DNA of 40,137 bases from Gammaproteobacteria bacterium. GTDB lineage: Bacteria; Pseudomonadota; Gammaproteobacteria; Pseudomonadales; Pseudohongiellaceae. A model generated the notes under the pieces. The model ran no database searches. It had not been told where the DNA came from and saw only the letters and a program-made list of their open reading frames with translations. Each line of letters starts with the position of its first letter. Within the stretch, counting starts at the first letter, position 1. Positions 8,351 to 17,236 of the stretch are shown piece after piece. The DNA lies in the NCBI GenBank assembly GCA_030831125.1, contig JAURLQ010000122.1, positions 1 through 40,137 on the forward strand, written 5' to 3'. The translations under genes and the position numbers were made by a program.

Positions 8351-9110
8351 TGAGCCACCTCTGTTCCTGCCGCTCGACTGGTGCATTTGTTACCCTGCGC
8401 TGCAAGACAGCAGACGCGCTACGTACAAATGCTGTCAGTGGCGACACTTCATTGTCCTCCATCTGCTGCAGAACCTGAAGCAGTCCCCAGCCCTCGCCCT
8501 GGTATCGCTCATCCGGATTGAGTCCGGTTCCTTTGAAGTGGACATAGTCGATCAAGGCATACATACCCATGGGGACATCAGAATTGGCAATCCTGCTGAT
8601 ACGGGATTCGAGCAGAAGACTTTCGCTTTCAGGCAGGCTATCCAGTAATTGAGGCACTGTCAGGCGAAAGCGCTCTGCAATAAAGGCTGTTTGCCGGGCT
8701 GTGGTTTCAGAGAGCAGCTTTCGCAGAGCCACCAGTGATTCATCGTCTGTTGCTGCCATGAAGGCGGCCCTGTCCGGCCATGGCTGCTCCCGGTCGGTCT
8801 CATCCAGCCATGATGGCAATTGCACACCTTCACGCTGCAGAAAATCCAGCAGAGCCGGAAAGGTTTCTGTATAGATTTCCGACTGACCCTGTCTGTACCA
8901 GATGAAATGACCAATTCCAAGCGATGGAAAATCCTCACCCTGATTCCAGGTTGTCAGGCAGGCAGTCTGTTTGTTGCATTCGTTGGAGTATATTCTGTCA
9001 CCAAGCCACATCAGTTGCTCACTGTCCAGCCGGGGGAGAGACAGCTGGGCTGACTGTGTCTGATGGCACAGGAATAAAAGCAGAAATATGAGGCGGGCGG
9101 GCAGTTTCAT
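8298..9110 (-). CDS. Exported lysozyme-like protein (GIGH motif)
   Basis: A 270-residue exported protein with a signal peptide (MKLPARLIFLLLFLCHQTQS). The N-terminal half contains a Glu in IYSNEC, then LTTWNQGEDFPSLGIGHFIW. That layout, a glutamate followed by a G-S/T-x-G-x-GH motif, is reminiscent of phage-type lysozymes, so peptidoglycan cleavage is a possibility but is not established. The rest is helical and lacks features I recognise. I prefer the ATG at 9110 because it begins the signal peptide; a TTG at 9140 would add ten residues. The gene overlaps the start of hisC and probably heads a three-gene leftward operon. Confidence 0.7.
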   Translation of the reverse strand: MKLPARLIFLLLFLCHQTQSAQLSLPRLDSEQLMWLGDRIYSNECNKQTACLTTWNQGEDFPSLGIGHFIWYRQGQSEIYTETFPALLDFLQREGVQLPSWLDETDREQPWPDRAAFMAATDDESLVALRKLLSETTARQTAFIAERFRLTVPQLLDSLPESESLLLESRISRIANSDVPMGMYALIDYVHFKGTGLNPDERYQGEGWGLLQVLQQMEDNEVSPLTAFVRSASAVLQRRVTNAPVERQEQRWLNGWLNRLDTYLPPAGNQ

Positions 9111-9271
9111 ATCTGGGGGAAAAGGGCCTATTTGTGCCAAGGTGTGTTACGCTATAGCAGAATAATAGCGCCCACAATTCTAGCACAAGCGCCGTTGGCA
9201 TGGCTTGGATTTACCGGGCGCATTTGTGTTAAACATGGTTCAGGCAAACTCAATCCAGTACGGTAATTTCG

Positions 9272-11605
9272 ATGTCACTACAGGAGCCAGTATCTTCCGG
9301 GACAACTGATCAACCAGCATCGGGCAATGGCAGCGGCAATGTGGCCGTCAAAAATGCCGATAGTGACTTTGTCAGTAAACTCTCACAGATATACAAAAAG
9401 CTGAAGTTCTCCAAGAACCTCAAGAAAGCCATGAAGGATGTTGAGCAGGACATGCTCACCATGCTTGGTTGCAAGCTGTTCACTATTTACCAGAGCGTTG
9501 ATAACGGCAAGGAAATCGTGGCTTCATACAAAGGGGGCATCGGTTCTGACCAGAACAACGATATCGTCATCAAGGTTCCTTTCAGTGCCACGTCACTTGC
9601 TGGCTATGTGGCGCTCAGCCAGCGCCCCATTCTTGTGGAAAATGTCTACGATGCCGAACAGCTGAGCAACATCCATCCCCAGCTCAAGTGGGACAAGAAG
9701 TTCAGCGAAAGCCAGGGACTGTTTTTCAAGTCGATGATGGTGTTGCCCATCAAGGACGAGATATTTCTTGGTGTGATCCAGATTATCAATCTCAGGGATG
9801 ATCCAGTATTCGACAAGGAAGATCTCAAACATGCCACGATGGTGGCCCAGATGCTGGCGAGACAATTCCGCACTGAATTCCAGAGCACCCAGGGCCCCTA
9901 TGACTATCTGGTCCAGCAGGGCAAGATCACCAGCAGGGACATGGACGATATTATCAAGAGCGTTGGTCTGTATGGCGGAACGGTCAGCAAGACCCTGATG
10001 GAGGATTACAAGATTGATGCTGATGAAATCGGCAAATCGCTCGAGCTCTATTATCGTGTTCCCTATATGGCCTTCGATTCCAAAGTAGTATTGCCTGTAG
10101 ACATGATGGAAAACCTTGGCGCCAGCTACCTGCGGAACAATTTGTGGGTGCCGGTTGGGGGCAGCAAGGAAGAAGTTGTCATTCTGATCAGCGATCCCAG
10201 CAATTATCAGCGCATCATGGAAATCCAGGGCATTCTCAACGCCCGCAACTATGTGTTCCGTGTTGGTCTGCCGGAACATATCCTGCAGTACCTCGGTGGC
10301 AGCCAGGATGAAGAAGATGATGTCGCCGGATTTGATGATGTATTCAAGAGCCTTGAAGGAGAACATGTTGAGCTTGACGAGAACAAGGAAAAGGATGATG
10401 AAGGTGCAGCAGCAACCTCCGCAATCATTCAGCTGGTCAACCGGATAATCATAGAAGCTGAAAAGCTGGGCGGATCGGATATCCATATCGAGGCTGGCAA
10501 GGACAGGGGGCCGGGTATCGTGAGGGTGAGGGTTGACGGCTTGTGCCGTGAATTGCTCAAAGTACCGGCAGAGCACACATCTGCCCTTATTGCCCGTATC
10601 AAGGTCATGTCCAGGCTGGATATTTCCGAACGCAGACTGCCGCAGGACGGCAAGTGCAAACTGAAGATTCGTGGGCGGGCAGTGGAATTGCGTGTTGCCA
10701 CAGTGCCAACAGTTCAGGGTGAAGGCGCGGTACTGCGTATTCTTGCAGCCGGCAGTGCCATGCCGCTTGAGAAGCTCAACCTGAACAAGCTGAACATGGA
10801 AAACCTGATGGATATCACCACCCACCCACATGGGTTGATCCTGGTGGTGGGTCCTACTGGTTCCGGTAAAACCACCACGCTGCACGCAGTTCTTGGTCAC
10901 CTCAATACCCCGGACCGTAAAATCTGGACAGCTGAGGATCCGGTGGAGATTACACAGCCGGGTCTTAACCAGGTGCAGATGCAGCCCAAGATCGGCTTCA
11001 CCTTCGCTGCAGCCATGCGTGCCTTCCTGCGTGCAGACCCCGACATCATCCTCATAGGTGAGATGCGAGACAAGGAAACGGCCTCCATCGGCGTTGAGGC
11101 GTCACTGACCGGTCACCTTGTACTGTCTACGCTGCATACCAACTCGGCACCGGAAACCATCACCCGTCTGCTTGACCTGGGTCTTGACCCGGTCAACTTC
11201 TCTGATGCGCTGCTGGGAGTTCTTGCCCAGCGACTGATGCGAACCCTGTGTTCCAGTTGCAAGGAAAGCTACACTCCTGAAGAGCGGGATGTGGAGCATC
11301 TGATCAAGGAATATGGCCAGGAGCATTGGGAAAAGCTGGCCTTGCCCAGAGAAGAATGGAATTTCATGAAACCGGTTGGCTGTGATGCCTGCGGGGGCAG
11401 CGGCTACCGGGGACGTACCGGTGTACACGAGTTGCTGGTGGGCACCCATGCCATCCAGAGTCTGATCTATAAACATGCCGAACTGTCAGAAATCAAAGCT
11501 CAGGCTATCAGGGATGGCATGACTACCCTGAAACAGGATGGTATCCAGAAAATCTTCAAGGGATTGTCCGATTACAAGCAATTGTTGCGTGTGGTTTCTG
11601 AATAG
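9272..11605 (+). CDS. GAF-domain PilB/GspE-type secretion ATPase
   Basis: A 777-residue hexameric ATPase of the type IV pilus / type II secretion family, acting at the cytoplasmic face of the inner membrane. Residues about 40-200 look like a GAF sensor domain (TMLGCKLFTIYQSVDNGKEI, then VLPIKDEIFLGVIQIINL). An MshEN/GspE N-domain follows at about 215-340, with an acidic linker near 345-385. The motor domain is complete: Walker A GPTGSGKTT near 527-535, the Asp box, Walker B DPDIILIGEMRD near 588, and a four-cysteine zinc motif (CSSC near 659, CDACGG near 704). The N-terminal GAF is not part of canonical PilB or GspE. No pilin, PilC or secretin gene is adjacent, so this is an orphan motor. Confidence 0.9.
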   Translation: MSLQEPVSSGTTDQPASGNGSGNVAVKNADSDFVSKLSQIYKKLKFSKNLKKAMKDVEQDMLTMLGCKLFTIYQSVDNGKEIVASYKGGIGSDQNNDIVIKVPFSATSLAGYVALSQRPILVENVYDAEQLSNIHPQLKWDKKFSESQGLFFKSMMVLPIKDEIFLGVIQIINLRDDPVFDKEDLKHATMVAQMLARQFRTEFQSTQGPYDYLVQQGKITSRDMDDIIKSVGLYGGTVSKTLMEDYKIDADEIGKSLELYYRVPYMAFDSKVVLPVDMMENLGASYLRNNLWVPVGGSKEEVVILISDPSNYQRIMEIQGILNARNYVFRVGLPEHILQYLGGSQDEEDDVAGFDDVFKSLEGEHVELDENKEKDDEGAAATSAIIQLVNRIIIEAEKLGGSDIHIEAGKDRGPGIVRVRVDGLCRELLKVPAEHTSALIARIKVMSRLDISERRLPQDGKCKLKIRGRAVELRVATVPTVQGEGAVLRILAAGSAMPLEKLNLNKLNMENLMDITTHPHGLILVVGPTGSGKTTTLHAVLGHLNTPDRKIWTAEDPVEITQPGLNQVQMQPKIGFTFAAAMRAFLRADPDIILIGEMRDKETASIGVEASLTGHLVLSTLHTNSAPETITRLLDLGLDPVNFSDALLGVLAQRLMRTLCSSCKESYTPEERDVEHLIKEYGQEHWEKLALPREEWNFMKPVGCDACGGSGYRGRTGVHELLVGTHAIQSLIYKHAELSEIKAQAIRDGMTTLKQDGIQKIFKGLSDYKQLLRVVSE

Positions 11606-12037
11606 CGGTTTCTTGCCAGTTTTTGGTGCATATTGGCTTGTCATGGAAGGTGCTGGATTTACCCGAAAAAAGCAGGGTTTTTCTCTGTGACTTGTGTGAG
11701 ACCCTTTGTTTTTATGCACAAAATCATCCACGAGCGTTTTTATGCGGAAAAAATGGACCTTTTCTTAACCGCACATTAATAGAATTTGTAAGTTGTTGAT
11801 TGTAAACAATTATTAATTGATCAAATTTTAGGCAATTTGCAAGAACCTTTACAAAGTCAGGTGCTTCACCGCCGTAAACCAGAGTTATCCACAGGATTAT
11901 CCATACATTGTGTGGAAAACTATCCTTCAACCACGACACAATTTTTGCATCCCGGCTCTCATGGAGTGCAGATACAGCAGCATGCCAGTGCTATACTTCA
12001 CAAAACATAGTTAGTCTCTGCTGCATTGATGTGAGGC
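11606..12037. other. 432-bp AT-rich intergenic region with DnaA-box-like sites
   Basis: No gene is seen. The region contains an AT-rich core at about 11740-11850. It carries TTATGCACA (11712-11720), a perfect TTATCCACA (11885-11893), TTATCCATA (11897-11905, one mismatch), and TGTGGAAAA (11911-11919, reverse strand, one mismatch). A GATCAAATTTTA stretch lies in the AT-rich part. The layout resembles a DnaA-binding region, but dnaA, dnaN, rpmH and mnmG are all absent from the window. Confidence 0.5.
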
Positions 12038-12688
12038 ATGGTGGAAATCAGCGAAGAAATACCCTTTCTCTGGCGTTTGAGTACAGACAATGAACAAGGC
12101 TTCAGCATAGTCTCTATGGTCATCCCCATTCAGACCGGGGCTGACAACCTTGAACATACCATCCAGACTGATGTGGTCAGTTTCAACAACGAGTTCAGTA
12201 ATGAACACGATAATGTTGGAGATGAAGTCCTGGAATGGAACGAAGAAGATCTCAACCTTTTCCTGAAACTGCTGTCTGAACGCAATGCTGTGCATTCTGC
12301 AGAGAATACCCACACTTATCGTGTAGACCTCAGCGACCCTGAAACAATCGAGATTGTGCACATTGTTGCAGCTGCAGGTTTCGGTATGGCACTTTCTGTC
12401 GATGATCTGCTTGTAGATAATCCCTCCGATGCTGTCAGGCCGCAGGTTGAGCCTGAAGTAGGGGCCCGTATTACACTGCACACCGTGGATGGTTACAAAA
12501 GGGGTGTGGTTGTAAGCAGCGAAGACGAGGAAGTTGTCTGTGTGTTGCAGGATCGCATCAAGCTTGAGGGACAGGACAACAACCTGTCTGATATTCATCC
12601 CCATGATCTGGTCGTGGTCAAGCCTTACCAGTTATTGCCGGCAGTGTTCAGCAGCAACGAACCTGCACCTTCTGACATTTTGCATTAA
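12038..12688 (+). CDS. Uncharacterised cytoplasmic protein upstream of prfC
   Basis: A 216-residue acidic protein that I do not recognise. It has no signal peptide and no membrane segment. The C-terminal half ([20 protein letters not shown], then [18 protein letters not shown]) looks beta-rich, perhaps a small barrel. The N-terminal half alternates strands and acidic helices ([20 protein letters not shown]). The ATG is preceded by GTGAGGC. It is codirectional with prfC, 50 bases upstream, and could share a transcript. Codon use looks like that of its neighbours. Confidence 0.75.
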   Translation: MVEISEEIPFLWRLSTDNEQGFSIVSMVIPIQTGADNLEHTIQTDVVSFNNEFSNEHDNVGDEVLEWNEEDLNLFLKLLSERNAVHSAENTHTYRVDLSDPETIEIVHIVAAAGFGMALSVDDLLVDNPSDAVRPQVEPEVGARITLHTVDGYKRGVVVSSEDEEVVCVLQDRIKLEGQDNNLSDIHPHDLVVVKPYQLLPAVFSSNEPAPSDILH

Positions 12689-12738
12689 CCCCCTGTTTCC
12701 AGAACAGCCACTGTAGTGGCGGATATCCTGTTGCCTTG

Positions 12739-14316
12739 ATGAACAGTTTTGAATCAGACGTTTCCAGACGGCGTACATTTGCGATCATTTCGCATCCTGA
12801 CGCAGGGAAAACCACCATTACGGAAAAACTGCTGTTGTATGGACGCATTATCCAGAAAGCGGGCACCGTAAAGGGCAAAAAGTCGGATCGGCATGTTACT
12901 TCCGACTGGATGAGCATGGAGCAGGAACGCGGGATATCGATTACCTCATCGGTCATGCAGTTTCCCTATCACGACAGAACCGTGAACCTGCTTGATACGC
13001 CGGGCCATGAGGACTTTTCCGAGGATACCTACCGGACACTGACAGCCGTGGACTCCGTTCTCATGGTGATAGATGGTGCCAAGGGTGTCGAGGAACGGAC
13101 CATTAAACTGATGGAAGTCTGTCGCTTGCGTGATACCCCCATCCTGACCTTTATCAACAAGATGGACCGCGACATCCGTGATGGTATTGAGTTGCTTGAT
13201 GAGATCGAACGCATACTGCAAATCCAGTGTGCCCCCATATTCTGGCCTCTGGGCATGGGCAAGGAGTTCAAGGGAATCTATAACCTCTACAACGACACGA
13301 TTCATGTCTATGAACACGAATTTGCCGACGAGATAAGGGTAGTCAAGAAAATCCAGGGACTCGACAGTGTGGAAGCCACACGGTTTCTGGGTCACTACGC
13401 CGATGATTTCAGAAGTGAAATTGAACTGGTTAGAGGCGCCAGTCACACTTTTGACCGCGATGCCTATCTGCAGGGCAGGCAGACACCGGTGTTTTTCGGA
13501 ACTGCACTGGGCAATTTCGGTGTTGAGGAGATGCTGTACCATTTTGTGCAGTGGGCCCCGGCACCGCTGGCCAGGGCAACCAGGACCAGAATTGTTCAGC
13601 CGGATGAAACAACATTTACCGGCTTCATTTTCAAGATACAGGCCAATATGGATCCCAAACATCGTGACCGTATTGCCTTCATGCGTATCTGCAGCGGAGC
13701 CTATGAAAAAGGGATGAAAATGCGCCACGTGCGCCAGGGCAAGGATGTGCGTATCAGTGATGCGGTAACTTTCATTGCCGGTGACAGGGAGCAGGCCGAA
13801 TATGCGGTTTCCGGTGATATCGTTGGATTGCACAACCATGGCACCATACAGATTGGTGATACTTTTACCACGGGTGAAGAGTTGCACTTTACCGGTATTC
13901 CGCACTTTGCTCCCGAGTTGTTCAAGCGCATTCGACTCAAGGATCCATTGAAACTGAAGTCGCTGCAGAAGGGGCTCACCCAGCTGTCAGAGGAAGGGTC
14001 GACCCAGGTTTTCATGCCAATGAAAAACAATGACCTGATTGTCGGCGCGGTAGGTGTACTGCAGTTTGAGGTGGTGGCCTTCCGGCTCAAGGATGAGTAC
14101 AACGTTGATTGTGTCTATGAGCCAGTCAATGTCCATACAGCCCGTTGGGTAGAAGGTCCTGCTGCAAAAATTGAGGAATTCAAACGCAAGGCAACGGATA
14201 ATCTTGCCATAGATGGCGGAGGTCATCTGACCTATCTGTCGCCAACACGCGTGAACCTGGCATTGACTGAAGAACGCTGGCCTGAACTGGAATTCTTCTC
14301 TACGCGCGAGCACTGA
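12739..14316 (+). CDS. prfC: Peptide chain release factor 3
   Basis: A 525-residue translational GTPase (RF3) that removes RF1 and RF2 from the ribosome after peptide release. The N-terminus has [20 protein letters not shown] (P-loop), followed by the G2 and G3 elements ([28 protein letters not shown]) and the G4 motif FINKMDRD. Domain II and the RF3 C-terminal domain follow, and the length matches the family (E. coli 529). I chose the ATG at 12739; the TTG immediately before it is also in frame. The ribosome site is weak. madL begins 42 bases downstream on the same strand. Confidence 0.97.
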   Translation: MNSFESDVSRRRTFAIISHPDAGKTTITEKLLLYGRIIQKAGTVKGKKSDRHVTSDWMSMEQERGISITSSVMQFPYHDRTVNLLDTPGHEDFSEDTYRTLTAVDSVLMVIDGAKGVEERTIKLMEVCRLRDTPILTFINKMDRDIRDGIELLDEIERILQIQCAPIFWPLGMGKEFKGIYNLYNDTIHVYEHEFADEIRVVKKIQGLDSVEATRFLGHYADDFRSEIELVRGASHTFDRDAYLQGRQTPVFFGTALGNFGVEEMLYHFVQWAPAPLARATRTRIVQPDETTFTGFIFKIQANMDPKHRDRIAFMRICSGAYEKGMKMRHVRQGKDVRISDAVTFIAGDREQAEYAVSGDIVGLHNHGTIQIGDTFTTGEELHFTGIPHFAPELFKRIRLKDPLKLKSLQKGLTQLSEEGSTQVFMPMKNNDLIVGAVGVLQFEVVAFRLKDEYNVDCVYEPVNVHTARWVEGPAAKIEEFKRKATDNLAIDGGGHLTYLSPTRVNLALTEERWPELEFFSTREH

Positions 14317-14358
14317 TCCCGAATCCGGTTATCATGCTGGCTGTGAAAGGGGACGAAA

Positions 14359-14754
14359 ATGATTATCTATGGTGTGGCCCTGTTGTCGGTCTGTCTGCTC
14401 GTTGGGCAGTTCACGGGTGAGTTGCTTGGGCAGTGGCTTGGTGTACAGGCCAATGTGGGTGGTGTGGGCATAGCCATGCTGCTGCTGGTAGTGGTGTGTG
14501 AATCACCCCGTCTGGCAGTGCTTGTCAAAGGTGCTGCGGGGGAGGGCATCCGTTTCTGGAGCGCCATGTATATTCCCATCGTTGTTGCGATGGCGGCCAG
14601 CCAGAACGTGGTGGCCGCCGTGAACGGTGGCATGCTCGCCATTGTGGCGGCAGTGGTTGCAGTAGTATTGAGCTTTGCGCTGGTACCGGTGCTCTCACGA
14701 AGCGCCAATGCCTCCAGCCAACATGACTCGGCAACTCCGGGTGCAGATTCCTGA
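14359..14754 (+). CDS. madL: Malonate transporter subunit MadL
   Basis: A 131-residue membrane protein with four hydrophobic helices, matching the small subunit of the two-component MadLM malonate:Na+ symporter. Recognisable stretches are VCLLVGQFTGELLGQWLGVQ near the start, LLLVVVCESPRL, and EGIRFWSAMYIPIVVAMAAS in the middle. The ATG follows GGGGACGAAA. Its TGA overlaps the madM ATG by one base (TGATG), which indicates coupled translation. Confidence 0.92.
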   Translation: MIIYGVALLSVCLLVGQFTGELLGQWLGVQANVGGVGIAMLLLVVVCESPRLAVLVKGAAGEGIRFWSAMYIPIVVAMAASQNVVAAVNGGMLAIVAAVVAVVLSFALVPVLSRSANASSQHDSATPGADS

Positions 14755-15518
14755 TGAATGCCTTGCAATCGGTTGTAGTTGCCAACGGACTTGTTTCAGC
14801 TTTTGCTGTAGTTGGCCTGCTCGTTGTCCTCTCGTATTACCTTTCAGCCCGTCTGACCCATAATCGTATCCACGGTTCAGCAATCGCTATCCTGATCGGG
14901 CTTGGTGCTGCATGGTGGGCGGGCAACATTACAGGAGGCAGCAGGGGAGTAGCCGACCTGGGCTTGCTGGCCGGAATCGGCGTGATGGGTGGTGGCATGC
15001 TGCGTGATTTTGCCATTGTGTCCACTGCCTTTGGTGTAAAACTGGGCGAGCTTCGCAAGGCGGGACTTGTTGGTACATTGTCCATCTTCATTGGTGTTGC
15101 ACTGTCTTTTGTTGTTGGTGTAATAACCGCAGCATTGTTCGGTTACAGGGATGCAGTGAGTCTCACAACCATTGGGGCTGGTGCTGTTACCTATATCGTT
15201 GGCCCGGTAACCGGTGCAGCCCTTGGTGCAGATTCTGCAGTCATGGCCTTGAGTGTGACAACCGGGGTAGTGAAGTCAGTACTGGTGATGGCGTGCACGC
15301 CCTGGGTGGCCCGGTTGATCGGGCTCGACAACCCTGCCTCCGCAATGGTTTTCGGCGGTTTGATGGGGACTACTTCCGGGGTGGCGGGTGGTCTGGCGGC
15401 AACGGATCCGAAACTGGTGCCCTATGGTGCGCTGACCGCCACTTTCTATACCGGCGCAGGCTGTCTGTTGTGCCCATCACTTTTCTATTTCCTGCTCAGG
15501 GCAATAGTGGAGGCTTGA
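14754..15518 (+). CDS. madM: Malonate transporter subunit MadM
   Basis: A 254-residue inner-membrane protein with about eight to nine helices, the large subunit of the MadLM malonate carrier. The family pattern is visible in LTHNRIHGSAIAILIGLGAA, GIGVMGGGMLRDFAIVSTAF and TTIGAGAVTYIVGPVTGAAL. It starts on the base that ends the madL stop codon, and matB follows after two bases. With MadL it should bring malonate into the cell in symport with sodium or protons. Confidence 0.93.
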   Translation: MNALQSVVVANGLVSAFAVVGLLVVLSYYLSARLTHNRIHGSAIAILIGLGAAWWAGNITGGSRGVADLGLLAGIGVMGGGMLRDFAIVSTAFGVKLGELRKAGLVGTLSIFIGVALSFVVGVITAALFGYRDAVSLTTIGAGAVTYIVGPVTGAALGADSAVMALSVTTGVVKSVLVMACTPWVARLIGLDNPASAMVFGGLMGTTSGVAGGLAATDPKLVPYGALTATFYTGAGCLLCPSLFYFLLRAIVEA

Positions 15519-15520
15519 TC

Positions 15521-17032
15521 ATGGCTGAAACCTCTATGACCTTTCCTCCACTTCACAGCGCCAATCAGCGTGTGGCCCTGCTGGATGGCAATCATGCTCT
15601 CAGTTATGCAGCGCTCGAAGACAGGGTTGTCCGTCTTGCCAGTGGTCTGCTGGGTCAGCAGCAGGATCTGATGGAGCGCCGGATTGCCATGTTCATGCCG
15701 GCGGGTTTCGACTATGTCACGTCCCTGTTGGGGATCTGGCGCTCTGGCGGTATTGCTGTGCCGCTTAATGTTCATGCTGCCCTGCCTGAGCTTGAACATG
15801 TGCTGGAAACAGCTGGCGTGTCAGTGATTCTGGTCAGTGGTGACCGGCACAAGCAGTTGGCCGGTCTGGCACCACTGTGTTTGCGGCTTGGTATTTCCCT
15901 TGTAGCGATAGATCGATTGCTTGACGTTGACATAAGGTCACTGCCGGTACTGCAAGACAACCGGCGTGCCATGATGCTCTTTACCAGTGGCACCACCAAC
16001 AGGCCCAAGGGAGTTGTCAGTACCCACAGGAATATCCGTGCGCAGATCACCACGCTGATCAAAGCCTGGCACTGGCTTGCCACTGACCGGATTCCCCTGT
16101 TCCTGCCGCTTCATCATATCCACGGCATCATCAATGTGTTGTGTTGCGCCCTGTGGTCCGGTGCCAGCGTCACACTGTTTCCCCGTTTCGATACAGAATT
16201 CGTGCTGCGTGGCGTTGCTGCCGGCGACTGGACCCTGTTCATGGCCGTGCCAACTATCTACGTGAAGATCCTTCAGCATCTTCCGGGCCTCCCCCCTGCT
16301 GAACAGGCAAGGATTCGTGATGGTTTCAGCGCCATGCGTCTGATGGTCAGTGGATCTGCGGCCTGTCCTGTAAAACTGTTTACAGACTGGCAGGCATTCA
16401 CTGGTCAGTGCCTGCTTGAACGATATGGCATGACTGAAACCGGCATGACCATTTCCAATCCCCTGGAGGGTGAGCGCAGGGCAGGGGCTGTCGGTCAGGC
16501 TCTGCCGGGAGTGGAGGTGGTTTTGTTCGATGAGGACGACAGCAGGATACTTGACGACCATGTGCCGGGTGAAATCCGTATCCGGGGTGACAATGTTTTC
16601 AATGAATACTGGCAAAATCCACAAGCCACGCAGGAAGCATTCAGGGATGGATGGTTCTGCACTGGTGATACTGCCGAACTTGATCGGGGATATTTCCGGA
16701 TACTGGGCAGATCATCAATCGATATCATCAAGTCTGGTGGTTACAAACTCTCGGCACTTGAAATTGAAAGCGTATTGCTGAGCCACGAAGCCATCGCGGA
16801 ATGTGCGGTGATAGGTATCGCGGATGACACCTGGGGCGAGGCCGTATGTGCCTGCATAGTCCTCAAGGAGGGCATGCAGCTGACCCGGGAAATACTGAGA
16901 GAGTGGTGCAGGGAGCGCATGTCGGCATACAGGATTCCCCAACGTGTCTGCCTGATGGAGGCACTGCCCCGCAATGCCATGGGCAAGGTCATGAAGCCGC
17001 AGCTGAAAACACTGGTAGCAACACTTACCTGA
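15521..17032 (+). CDS. matB: Malonyl-CoA synthetase (malonate--CoA ligase)
   Basis: A 503-residue ANL-superfamily enzyme expected to form malonyl-CoA from malonate, ATP and CoA. The P-loop LFTSGTTNRPKG, the A5 motif ERYGMTETGM, NPLEGERRAGAVGQALPGVE, the A8 region LGRSSIDIIKSGGYKLSALE and the A10 lysine in NAMGKVMKPQL are all present. The ERYGMTET...NPLEGERRAG stretch closely follows known MatB proteins. The neighbouring malonate carrier makes the substrate assignment strong. The ATG at 15521 has GGAGG upstream; the frame is open further upstream inside madM but that part is not homologous. No malonyl-CoA decarboxylase or GntR-type regulator is next to it. Confidence 0.92.
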   Translation: MAETSMTFPPLHSANQRVALLDGNHALSYAALEDRVVRLASGLLGQQQDLMERRIAMFMPAGFDYVTSLLGIWRSGGIAVPLNVHAALPELEHVLETAGVSVILVSGDRHKQLAGLAPLCLRLGISLVAIDRLLDVDIRSLPVLQDNRRAMMLFTSGTTNRPKGVVSTHRNIRAQITTLIKAWHWLATDRIPLFLPLHHIHGIINVLCCALWSGASVTLFPRFDTEFVLRGVAAGDWTLFMAVPTIYVKILQHLPGLPPAEQARIRDGFSAMRLMVSGSAACPVKLFTDWQAFTGQCLLERYGMTETGMTISNPLEGERRAGAVGQALPGVEVVLFDEDDSRILDDHVPGEIRIRGDNVFNEYWQNPQATQEAFRDGWFCTGDTAELDRGYFRILGRSSIDIIKSGGYKLSALEIESVLLSHEAIAECAVIGIADDTWGEAVCACIVLKEGMQLTREILREWCRERMSAYRIPQRVCLMEALPRNAMGKVMKPQLKTLVATLT

Positions 17033-17236
17033 TTCAGCCGCCGGAAATGATGCAAATGATCAGCAGGTGTTCCCTGCCCAGCTGCACAGCTTCAGGCAAC
17101 TCCTCGTTGCCCCGGTCCTGCCGAGAGGCGTCAGAAGTGAGCATGAATGCACCTTTGCATGTGCCGTTCAGAACCCTGATCCTGTTCATGCTGTTTCGAT
17201 GTTTCATGCGAACCGCTTGTCATGCGGCAGTGTGGT

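Noticed and set aside
9593-10900. 435-residue open frame on the minus strand
   Set aside because: It lies wholly inside the GAF-PilB ATPase gene, shows no family pattern, and is a shadow of codon bias.
11712-11919. Chromosomal origin oriC
   Set aside because: The DnaA-box layout is suggestive, but no dnaA, dnaN, rpmH or mnmG gene is nearby, so I report a candidate DnaA-binding region rather than an origin.
12946-13905. 319-residue open frame on the minus strand
   Set aside because: It is opposite the certain prfC gene, with no ribosome site and no recognisable protein.
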